A DNA stretch of 5,100 nt from Bryobacterales bacterium (GTDB lineage Bacteria; Acidobacteriota; Terriglobia; Bryobacterales; Bryobacteraceae). Each line of letters opens with the position of its first letter. Position 1 is the first letter of the stretch. Under the pieces are notes generated by a model. That model was given only the letters and a program-made list of their open reading frames with translations. It did no database searches and was not told the DNA's origin. The DNA lies in assembly GCA_025456495.1 (NCBI GenBank), contig JALOKO010000324.1, forward strand, positions 1-5,100, written 5' to 3'. Positions 1-5,100 of the stretch are shown here, piece by piece. The translations under genes and the position numbers were made by a program.

Positions 1-136
1 CCGGAGTGCGGCGCACCAGCGGGCGGATACGCTCACTGGCTTGGCGAACGTCGTCCAGGCAAACGGGAATGGCTGCCGATGCCAAAGGGGGGTCGGCGGG
101 GGAGCCGGGCAAGGGGGGGCGCTGCTGGGAAGCCAT
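1..136 (-). CDS. Threonine dehydratase-like protein, N-terminal fragment (runs off left edge)
   Basis: Read on the minus strand from the ATG at 136-134, the frame is open for 45 codons to the window edge. After a proline/alanine/serine-rich stretch of about 22 residues comes IPVCLDDVRQASERIRPLVR followed by RTP. This closely resembles the start of the PLP fold type II serine/threonine dehydratases (IlvA/TdcB family), whose N terminus usually reads as an I-x-LDD-V/I-x-x-A-x-x-R-I motif leading to an R-T-P-L segment. These enzymes deaminate threonine to 2-oxobutyrate in the cytoplasm, the first step of isoleucine synthesis or of threonine catabolism. The PLP lysine and the glycine-rich loop would lie outside the window, so the biosynthetic and catabolic types cannot be told apart. 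No clear Shine-Dalgarno sequence precedes the ATG. The proline-rich leader is encoded by C runs on this strand, so the true start could differ. The gene is divergent from the radical SAM gene. Confidence 0.7.
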   Translation of the reverse strand, partial: MASQQRPPLPGSPADPPLASAAIPVCLDDVRQASERIRPLVRRTP

Positions 137-331
137 GGTTCTAGTGTGCAACGATGCATGGCGTGACGGCGAGCGACCATCAAGCCGGCGATACGGCAAC
201 CCGTAGACAAGAACATTTCGCCTAGGAGATGGTTTTGCCCGGGGACTCGTAAGCAGCACAAAAGAATCCAGTTTGCGCAATCCGGCCGGCCCGCGCGCGA
301 AATCGGAGAAACTCCCTCCACCGTTCGCTGG

Positions 332-359
332 CTGACAATTCCATCTAACCCGCCAGAAT
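332..359 (+). promoter_or_regulatory. Candidate sigma70-like promoter for the radical SAM gene
   Basis: CTGACA at 332-337 matches the -35 consensus at 5 of 6 bases. CAGAAT at 354-359 matches the -10 consensus at 4 of 6, with a 16-base spacer. Transcription would start near 366 and give an untranslated leader of about 170 bases. The match comes from the sequence alone. The host's sigma-factor preferences are unknown, and such matches occur by chance. Confidence 0.3.
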
Positions 360-409
360 TGCCATTCGCTGAAAATCCATAGTCGGGGTGCTTGGCATCT
401 GGTTTACTG

Positions 410-445
410 TAAGGGCCGGATGAGGTGTAGCCCCTACGGACCTTA
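410..445 (+). repeat. Imperfect inverted repeat in the leader
   Basis: TAAGGGCCG (410-418) can pair with CGGACCTTA (437-445), giving eight base pairs with one internal G/A mismatch. A smaller alternative stem, GTAG/CTAC around a CCC loop (427-437), competes with it. If transcription starts near 366, this lies inside the untranslated leader and could form a hairpin. It has no T run and does not resemble a riboswitch class I can name. It may be a chance structure. Confidence 0.25.
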
Positions 446-520
446 GCAGCCGCGGAAGCGTGGCCCTGAGGAAGAAACCGATAACCGTGGCGAGGATGCG
501 CCGAAGGCGTTCTAAACCAA

Positions 521-526
521 GAGGAG
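521..526 (+). promoter_or_regulatory. Shine-Dalgarno sequence that fixes the start of the radical SAM gene
   Basis: GAGGAG, within AAGAGGAGA at 519-527, sits eight bases before the ATG at 535. The frame is open upstream to an ATG-less start at 460, but that extension is a basic, low-complexity 25-residue stretch with no comparable ribosome binding site. The ATG at 535 is the preferred start. Confidence 0.8.
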
Positions 527-534
527 ATTGTGGA

Positions 535-2676
535 ATGTCCCACCTTGTGAAGACAGTGGAGAAGACCGTGGCCGTTTCGGCCGAACTGGCGTGGCGCGTG
601 TACGAGAAGATCAACTCGATCAATCCCAGGCCGTCGTTTACGCCGAAGTGGTCAGAAAAGCCTCTGCTGAAGAGCTACCAGAAGGTAAAGCCGCCGCTGG
701 GCTGGCCGCGCACCACAGATTCGCTGTGCCCGAAGTGCGTCCCTGAAATTCGCAACAAGATCATCAACGGCGATCTGCCGGTGGAGATTCTTCGCAATGA
801 GAAGGTGGGCGAAATCAAGGCGCAGGTGATTGAGCGCGATGGCAAGATCCTGATGGTGAAGGACTGCCCGATCCACGGTCATTTCGAAGATGTGATGTCG
901 ATTGACGCGGCCTTTTTCCGGCATCTGGAAGAGAGCTTCCCCGGCCGCGACATCCGCGCGCACAACGACAAGAAGCTGCACAATCACGGTTCCTCCACCA
1001 TCACGCACGGACGCGGTTCCGTGCTCACGATTGACCTCACCAATCGTTGCAACATGATGTGCGACCCCTGCTTCATGGACGCCAATCAGGTTGGCTTTGT
1101 GCATGAGCTTACCTGGGACGACATCAAGACGATGTTGGACAACGCGATCTCCATCAAGCCGCGCCGTCAGATGTCAGTGCAATTCTCCGGCGGTGAGCCC
1201 ACGCTGTCCCCGTACTTCCTGGATGCGGTGCGGTACTGCAAGAAGGTGGGGTACAACTCGGTGCAGGCTGCCACCAATGGCATTGAGTTCGCCCAGAGCG
1301 CCGAGTACTGCCGTCAGGCAGGCGAGGCCGGGTTGCGCTACGCCTACCTCCAGTTCGATGGTATCGGCAACGAAGCCAACAGCCACCGCGCGGTGGGCAA
1401 CCTGTTTGACGTGAAGCTGAAGGCCATTGAGAACCTGCACGCCAATGGCGTGGACATCGTGCCGGTGACCACCATCGTGAACGGCATCAACAACGAGCAG
1501 GTGGGCCGCATCATTGAGTTTGCTCTCGATAACCCCCGGAAGATCAGCTTCCTCAGCTTCCAGCCCGTTTCCTTTACAGGCCGTGACGAAGAGGTGACCG
1601 ACGAGCGGCGCGCCGCCCAGCGCTACACCCTCTCGCACCTGGCGCACGACGTGAAAAACCAGGTGGGTATGGGTGAACCCACCCGCGACTGGTTCCCCAT
1701 TAGCTTCATGGGCACCTTCAGCGATTTCGCTGACCTGCTGCATGGCCCGCAGGCCGACTGGGGACAGCTCTCCTGCGGTTGCCACCCGAATTGCGGCATC
1801 GGTATGGCGATGATGATCGACAAGGAAACCAAGGAAGCCAAGCCGCTCACCCAGTTCATCAATGCTGACCGTTTGGCCAAGGACATCCAGAAGATCAACG
1901 ACGCAGGTCGGGGTAAGTGGATGAACGTGGCTGGCGTCGCGTTGGCGCTGTTGCGCAACTACGATCCCTTCCAGGCCCCCACGCACTTCCGCATCACTGA
2001 CCTGATGAAGAAGTTCGACAAGACCTTCGGCGCCACCGGCAAGAACTACGGCAGCGTTGGTAAGGATCGCACGCTCACCGACGTCGAAAAGCGCCGCGCT
2101 GACCGTTGGAACTTCCTGTTCATCGCCGGTATGTGGTTCCAGGATCTGTTCAACTACGACTTCCGTCGCACTGAGCAGTGCATCATCCCGTATGCGACCC
2201 AGGAAGGCGAAATCTCCTTCTGCGCCTACAACACGGGCGTGGGCTGGCGGAACATCGTGGAAAAGATGCACATGACCGCCACGCTCACCAAGTGGTACGA
2301 CGAGAAGGGCCGTCACAAGATCTACGCGGGCGGCAAGGCCGTTGACATGATGAGCAAGGACCACTCGCTTATCCTCAACGAAGAGGCCGTGTCGGCTGAG
2401 CGCCAGAAGGATCTGGACGAGATGGGCATCGCAAAGAACTCCCGTGAGGAGAAGATCCGCGCCCGCGACGCCAAGATGAAGGAAGCTGCCTTCGACGCCA
2501 AGATGGAACAGTTGTACCGCAAGGAAATCCTAAAGCAGCCCGAAATGCCCAAGGGCGGCTTTGTGTCCCTGGACGCGCTTGTGGGCGGCAAGAAAGATAA
2601 CGGCTTGCATGGCATTGCGCCTGCACCGGCCCCGGCGAAGACCGAAAGCGACTTGGTTGGGACGCAGGGCGACTAG
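535..2676 (+). CDS. Radical SAM membrane-spanning / tetraether lipid synthase-like protein (Tes/Mss family)
   Basis: The 713-residue protein has the layout of the Tes/Mss family. An N-terminal metal-binding module carries CPKC (C65, C68) and CPIHGHFED (C111, H114), matching the family's rubredoxin-like region. The radical SAM core has C172-x3-C176-x2-C179 for the SAM-binding [4Fe-4S] cluster and GGEPTL at 219-224. YLQFDG (271-276), an IVNGINNEQVG segment (314-324) and SFQPVSFTGR (341-350) follow. Further cysteines C414, C416, C420, C549 and C563 are positioned to bind auxiliary clusters, as in archaeal Tes. Known members join the ends of two lipid acyl or alkyl chains by a C-C bond between unactivated carbons, giving tetraether lipids in archaea and membrane-spanning diabolic-type lipids in bacteria. 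Substrate here is inferred. Residues from about 590 to 713 form a charged, probably helical tail ending in an Ala-Pro stretch, beyond the cluster-binding region. The gene appears to stand alone, with its own leader and terminator. Another member of the same subfamily with a different lipid substrate is the main alternative. Confidence 0.85.
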   Translation: MSHLVKTVEKTVAVSAELAWRVYEKINSINPRPSFTPKWSEKPLLKSYQKVKPPLGWPRTTDSLCPKCVPEIRNKIINGDLPVEILRNEKVGEIKAQVIERDGKILMVKDCPIHGHFEDVMSIDAAFFRHLEESFPGRDIRAHNDKKLHNHGSSTITHGRGSVLTIDLTNRCNMMCDPCFMDANQVGFVHELTWDDIKTMLDNAISIKPRRQMSVQFSGGEPTLSPYFLDAVRYCKKVGYNSVQAATNGIEFAQSAEYCRQAGEAGLRYAYLQFDGIGNEANSHRAVGNLFDVKLKAIENLHANGVDIVPVTTIVNGINNEQVGRIIEFALDNPRKISFLSFQPVSFTGRDEEVTDERRAAQRYTLSHLAHDVKNQVGMGEPTRDWFPISFMGTFSDFADLLHGPQADWGQLSCGCHPNCGIGMAMMIDKETKEAKPLTQFINADRLAKDIQKINDAGRGKWMNVAGVALALLRNYDPFQAPTHFRITDLMKKFDKTFGATGKNYGSVGKDRTLTDVEKRRADRWNFLFIAGMWFQDLFNYDFRRTEQCIIPYATQEGEISFCAYNTGVGWRNIVEKMHMTATLTKWYDEKGRHKIYAGGKAVDMMSKDHSLILNEEAVSAERQKDLDEMGIAKNSREEKIRARDAKMKEAAFDAKMEQLYRKEILKQPEMPKGGFVSLDALVGGKKDNGLHGIAPAPAPAKTESDLVGTQGD

Positions 2677-2746
2677 CCCGGGTCGCATCCTCCCGCTGGT
2701 CATTCATTTCCACAACAATCTGCAGGAATGCAGAAACTCCTCCACA

Positions 2747-2778
2747 GCCCGCCTGGCTCCCCAGGCGGGCTTTTTTTT
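2747..2778 (+). terminator. Rho-independent terminator after the radical SAM gene
   Basis: A perfect 10-base-pair stem, GCCCGCCTGG (2747-2756) with CCAGGCGGGC (2761-2770), encloses a CTCC loop and is followed by eight T residues (2771-2778). It starts 70 bases after the stop codon. It should end the radical SAM transcript and separate it from the membrane-protein gene downstream. Confidence 0.95.
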
Positions 2779-2806
2779 CGGTGGGGCGAACCACCATGCG
2801 CGCCCA

Positions 2807-2836
2807 TTGCGGCGGCAATGCACGGTTTGCCATACT
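2807..2836 (+). promoter_or_regulatory. Weak candidate promoter for the DUF2306-like gene
   Basis: TTGCGG (2807-2812) and CATACT (2831-2836, 4 of 6 to the -10 consensus) are 18 bases apart and lie between the strong terminator and the gene. Because that terminator should block read-through, a promoter is expected in this short interval. Transcription from here would begin close to the GTG at 2844, which would make the message almost leaderless. The match is poor and is offered mainly because of its position. Confidence 0.2.
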
Positions 2837-2843
2837 ACGCGAT

Positions 2844-3242
2844 GTGTCCTGGGAGCCATTGCTGTCCGCTTCGCCCATAATTGTGGTTCACGCGTTCGCG
2901 GCGATGGCTTGCTTTGTGCTGGGCATCATTCAGTTCACGCTGGCAAAGGGCACCGGCTTGCATCGTGTACTGGGATGGGCATGGGTGGCGCTGATGATCA
3001 CGGTGGCGCTCACCAGTTTCTTCATCCACGAGATCCGCATGTGGGGCAGCTTCAGTTGGATCCATCTGCTGTCGATTTTTGTGTTGGTACGCCTGCCGGT
3101 GATTGTGCGCGCGGCGCGGGCGGGCAACATCGCAAAACACCGGAAGGGGATGGTGGCGATGTTCGTAGGCGCCCTGCTGGTGGCTGGCGCGTTTACGCTG
3201 TTCCCTGGCCGGATCATGTACCGGGTGCTGTTTGGAGACTAG
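2844..3242 (+). CDS. DUF2306-like small integral membrane protein
   Basis: The 132-residue protein has four hydrophobic segments, at roughly 11-33, 43-62, 73-90 and 101-119. It shows features I associate with the DUF2306 family of predicted membrane proteins: H16 in the first helix, KGTGLHR (35-41), SFFIH (58-62), a WIHLLS segment with H74, KHRKGM (98-103) and PGRIM near the end (121-125). The family's biochemical function is unknown. Its repeated histidines at membrane boundaries invite the idea of heme or metal binding, but that is inference. I chose the GTG at 2844 because the following residues, SWEPLL, fit the usual short N terminus. An ATG at 2796 in the same frame, preceded by a weak GGTGGGG, would add 16 residues and cannot be excluded. 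The gene sits between the terminator of the lipid-synthase gene and the convergent retinal operon, and no functional tie to either is evident. Confidence 0.75.
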   Translation: MSWEPLLSASPIIVVHAFAAMACFVLGIIQFTLAKGTGLHRVLGWAWVALMITVALTSFFIHEIRMWGSFSWIHLLSIFVLVRLPVIVRAARAGNIAKHRKGMVAMFVGALLVAGAFTLFPGRIMYRVLFGD

Positions 3243-3259
3243 CGGGCCGGGGCCAGTAA

Positions 3260-3403
3260 GTTCACCGGGCTTACGACGGGATGCACGAGATCACCAAGAT
3301 GATGATGTCTGCCATTCCAGCAGAGACGCTTGAGATTGGGTTGGGGATTGGCGCCGTCGCAACCGATTGCTGGCGCCCGGCGAAGCTGCGCTGCCCCAAT
3401 TAA
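3260..3403 (+). pseudogene. Possible gene remnant in the convergent gap
   Basis: A short frame opens after the TAA at 3257-3259, has an ATG at 3281 and ends with the TAA at 3401-3403. From the ATG it encodes 40 residues. It contains YDGMHEITKMMM followed by ETLEIGLGIG. The latter resembles motif I of class I SAM-dependent methyltransferases (hydrophobic-D/E-x-G-x-G-x-G). The frame then breaks off at a length far too short for such an enzyme and overlaps the stop codon of the convergent dioxygenase gene. There is no convincing Shine-Dalgarno sequence. It may be the decayed start of a methyltransferase gene, a small unknown peptide, or chance. Confidence 0.2.
3350..3377. terminator. GC-rich hairpin between convergent genes, possible terminator of the retinal operon
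   Basis: GGCGCC (3350-3355) pairs with GGCGCC (3372-3377). After a small internal loop, GCAA (3359-3362) pairs with TTGC (3367-3370) around a four-base loop. The hairpin begins 22 bases beyond the stop of the leftward dioxygenase gene, where a terminator would be expected, and it could act in either direction. There is no T run on either side, so it is not a canonical intrinsic terminator. Confidence 0.35.
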
Positions 3404-4323
3404 CCCGTTGGTCGCCAGCGGGACAAGCCGTCCACCAGGATCACGTGTGGGAATGTGAGGGCAGCTAAACCGATGAACACGGTCTGCACCAGGCGCGACT
3501 CAAAGGCAAAGGTTGCCGCGTTGGCCCAATAGACTGCCAGCAGCGCCAGGGTGGCAAGCATCGGGGGCAATCCCGTCCGCACGGCCTGGAGGATCGTCGC
3601 CTTGCCTACCTTGCTGTGATTGTTTGCGAGGACTTCGCCTGTTGCCGCATCGGCCGTTTCGTCCCGCAGGCAGCGCAAAATGTGGCGGGCACTATGCATG
3701 CCGCAGAAGAACACCGTGAACGCGGTGAGGGGTGGCGTGACTACGAACAAGGTGGTGACCGCAGTGATTTCCAAGGCGGTGCGCCAGTGCTGTCGCGCCA
3801 GCACCAGGACGGCCACGCCCAGAACCACCAAGAGGGACCAACCCAGCGTGCTGAGTGCCGCCAACAGGCGGAGGGAGGCAGCTTCAGGCGCCAGAAACGA
3901 AAACAGCCGCAGTACCTCATCGCGGTAGAAAAGCGCCGGTAGCACCACCGGAGCGCATCCGTAGGCGAAGCGGATCCAGACGGGACAGCCGGCCTCAGGA
4001 TCTCCTGCGAAGTGTCCGGCGGAGACGATGAGGAAGAGCAGCAGCAAGAGGACGGGCCACAGTTGCCAGGCGGCCATGACGAGGAGCACCAAGCCAAGGT
4101 ATGTCGTGCTGAACAAGGCCCATTGGAGGGGTTTCCGCATGGGGAACATTCTGCCCGCCAACATGGTATCCAGCGCGCCATGCGGGATGCCTACCAGTAC
4201 GATAAAGCCCGCTAGCAGGGGCAGCAGGCGGTTGTCCCCGGGAAGGCCAAACGTGACGTGGTAGGTGCTTACCCACAGCGCGACTGCCACAAAGAAAAGC
4301 CCTTGTCGATGGGTGGCGTTCAT
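3400..4323 (-). CDS. blh: Brp/Blh-type beta-carotene 15,15'-dioxygenase (retinal-forming)
   Basis: The 307-residue, strongly hydrophobic protein has about eight predicted membrane segments. It carries the family's hallmark GIPHGALD (45-52) and spaced histidines suited to bind the non-heme iron: H22, H48, SAGHFAGD (H104), CGMHSARH (H210 and H214) and FPHVILVD (H293). Brp/Blh enzymes split beta-carotene at the central 15,15' double bond into two retinal molecules within the membrane. The length is typical of the family. The start was set at the ATG at 4323 because it overlaps the stop of the upstream lycopene cyclase as ATGA, which suggests translational coupling. A GGGAG lies about 11 bases upstream. 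An in-frame start at 4365 would add 14 residues with no support. The upstream gene makes the enzyme's substrate, which strengthens the call. Retinal output implies a rhodopsin partner, which is not in this window. Confidence 0.88.
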   Translation of the reverse strand: MNATHRQGLFFVAVALWVSTYHVTFGLPGDNRLLPLLAGFIVLVGIPHGALDTMLAGRMFPMRKPLQWALFSTTYLGLVLLVMAAWQLWPVLLLLLFLIVSAGHFAGDPEAGCPVWIRFAYGCAPVVLPALFYRDEVLRLFSFLAPEAASLRLLAALSTLGWSLLVVLGVAVLVLARQHWRTALEITAVTTLFVVTPPLTAFTVFFCGMHSARHILRCLRDETADAATGEVLANNHSKVGKATILQAVRTGLPPMLATLALLAVYWANAATFAFESRLVQTVFIGLAALTFPHVILVDGLSRWRPTG

Positions 4324-5100
4324 GAGACAAAAGACTCCCGTAACGCACTGGCACGTCCGATGCACATGCTGGCCAGTTTCTTCACAAAGGGACCCGCGGG
4401 AAGCCCGGCCACCACGTGCAGCACGTCCAAGACACTGGGACGGTCGCTTAAGAAGCGCAAAACAGCGGGCGTGGGTGCGTTCGCGAAGAGCTGGGTGAAG
4501 AGCTCGGCGGCCCGGTGAGTGTCTTCCCTTAGCACGTGCAGGAACAGGTGATCCAGCAGCGCCATGGATGGTGGGTCAGCCGGGTGGGCAATCGGCACTC
4601 CTTTGGCCATCACGCTGGCGGCACACTGGCTGGCCCAACGCTGCATCCGCTGAAATGCGTAGCCGGTGGCAGCGCGCGCACCGCCCGCGGCGACTCCCAC
4701 TTGCACGCACACGCCATTGCCACCTTCGGCCGACGCGGGGCGGCGCGGCTCACCGATCACTCCCATGGGTAACGCGCCCGCCTCCGTGCGCAGTGTCCGG
4801 TAGCCAGCACCGTCCGCAACGCGGTCTAACGCGCCGTCCAGCAGCGGCTTCAACTCGGTGGGGGAGAGCAGGCGCGGTGAAAACTCGGTCACTTCCACAA
4901 GTCCGCGCGTGGGAGAGAAGGGCAAGACATACTCGAACACGATGCGGCCTTGGGGACTCCAGCGAAAGTCCATCAGCGTCACGGCTTGGGAGTCGAAGCG
5001 CAGCTGGGCGAACTCGACTTCGGCCCCGATGAAGGTCTGCCAGAGGAGGGCGCCCCCAGTCCGCGGGACAGCCGGCGGCCGGGTATCCACCACGTTTCGG
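4320..5100 (-). CDS. crtY: Lycopene beta-cyclase, C-terminal part (N terminus beyond right edge)
   Basis: The frame is open to the right edge, and 259 residues are visible. Counting from the V encoded at 5093, the fragment has VVDTRP just before residue 6, WQTFIGAEV (18-26), LMDFRW (40-45), LPFSPTRGLVEVTEFS (57-72) and ARAATGYAFQRMQRWA (139-154). These are characteristic of CrtY-type flavoprotein lycopene cyclases, which convert both ends of lycopene to beta rings in an FAD/NAD(P)H-dependent, non-redox reaction at the membrane. The part after about 175 (MALLDHLFLHVLRED and RFLSDRPS) fits the C-terminal helical region of the same family. The FAD-binding Rossmann motif is expected off the edge. 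The GTG at 5093 is internal, since VVDTRP belongs to the middle of the fold. Its TGA overlaps the ATG of the dioxygenase gene, so the two are co-transcribed with the cyclase first. Confidence 0.88.
   Translation of the reverse strand, partial: RNVVDTRPPAVPRTGGALLWQTFIGAEVEFAQLRFDSQAVTLMDFRWSPQGRIVFEYVLPFSPTRGLVEVTEFSPRLLSPTELKPLLDGALDRVADGAGYRTLRTEAGALPMGVIGEPRRPASAEGGNGVCVQVGVAAGGARAATGYAFQRMQRWASQCAASVMAKGVPIAHPADPPSMALLDHLFLHVLREDTHRAAELFTQLFANAPTPAVLRFLSDRPSVLDVLHVVAGLPAGPFVKKLASMCIGRASALRESFVS

Larger units (their letters stand above)
137..534. other. Divergent intergenic region with leader of the radical SAM gene
   Basis: No convincing gene lies here, and open frames in it lack family resemblance. 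It separates the leftward dehydratase-like gene from the rightward radical SAM gene, so it must carry both promoters unless the rightward gene is read from further upstream. I see one candidate rightward promoter (332-359), an imperfect inverted repeat at 410-445, a small GC-rich hairpin at 498-510 and a strong Shine-Dalgarno sequence at 521-526. No convincing promoter could be chosen for the leftward gene. Confidence 0.6.

Noticed and set aside
460..534. In-frame N-terminal extension of the radical SAM protein
   Set aside because: It is a basic 25-residue stretch without a ribosome binding site, while the ATG at 535 has a strong GAGGAG at eight bases.
1174..2364. 396-codon open frame on the minus strand
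   Set aside because: It lies opposite the radical SAM gene, has no recognisable family motifs and a composition typical of the antisense of a GC-rich gene. The plus-strand protein has full family motifs over the same bases.
2561..3259. 232-codon plus-strand frame spanning the terminator
   Set aside because: It runs through the end of the lipid-synthase gene, the intrinsic terminator and the membrane-protein gene in another frame. Its residues are Arg/Ala/Gly-rich with no family resemblance.
3257..3275. GTAAG/CTTAC inverted repeat after the DUF2306-like gene
   Set aside because: The stem is only five base pairs with a nine-base loop and no T run, so it is too weak to call a terminator.
3616..3942. 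Plus-strand frames opposite the dioxygenase gene
   Set aside because: Their translations are Arg/Gln-rich and show no motifs. The minus strand carries the family histidine motifs throughout.
4324..4365. Longer start for the dioxygenase
   Set aside because: The 14 extra residues would lie inside the cyclase gene, and the ATGA overlap at 4320-4323 gives a better start.
5091..5093. GTG as the start of the lycopene cyclase
   Set aside because: The frame continues open to the edge, and the sequence at this point matches the middle of the cyclase fold, not its N terminus.
1..5100. CRISPR array, tRNA, rRNA, insertion sequence or phage attachment site
   Set aside because: No regularly spaced repeats, no cloverleaf-like segments and no transposase motifs or terminal inverted repeats were found by reading both strands.

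Overview
This 5.1 kb window is GC-rich bacterial chromosome. It holds three complete genes, the ends of two more and little else. The strongest taxonomic hint is a 713-residue radical SAM protein of the Tes/Mss (tetraether / membrane-spanning lipid synthase) type. In bacteria, the fused iso-diabolic-acid membrane lipids made by this family are best known from Acidobacteriota, though homologues occur in other phyla. Acidobacteriota is therefore a reasonable first guess, but the window cannot prove it.

Layout. (1) Bases 1-136, minus strand: the first 45 codons of a threonine dehydratase-like protein that runs off the left edge. (2) 137-534: a roughly 400-base divergent intergenic region. It contains a candidate sigma70-type promoter, two small potential leader hairpins and a strong Shine-Dalgarno sequence. 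(3) 535-2676, plus strand: the radical SAM lipid synthase, followed by a textbook rho-independent terminator (2747-2778). The gene looks monocistronic. (4) 2844-3242, plus strand: a small four-helix membrane protein of the DUF2306 type. (5) 3243-3399: a convergent gap with a GC-rich hairpin and a short open frame that may be a gene remnant. (6) 3400-4323, minus strand: a Brp/Blh-type beta-carotene 15,15'-dioxygenase. (7) 4320-5100, minus strand: the C-terminal part of a CrtY-type lycopene beta-cyclase that runs off the right edge. Genes 6 and 7 overlap by ATGA and are read as one operon, crtY first.

How the genes work together. CrtY and Blh are consecutive steps: lycopene to beta-carotene, then cleavage of beta-carotene to retinal. 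Retinal is the chromophore of microbial rhodopsins, so a rhodopsin gene is expected elsewhere in the genome, perhaps just beyond the right edge. The radical SAM enzyme would act on the same membrane by joining the tails of lipids in opposite leaflets through a C-C bond. The two units face each other and have separate transcription signals, so any functional link is an inference from proximity. No CRISPR array, tRNA, rRNA, insertion sequence or phage feature was seen.
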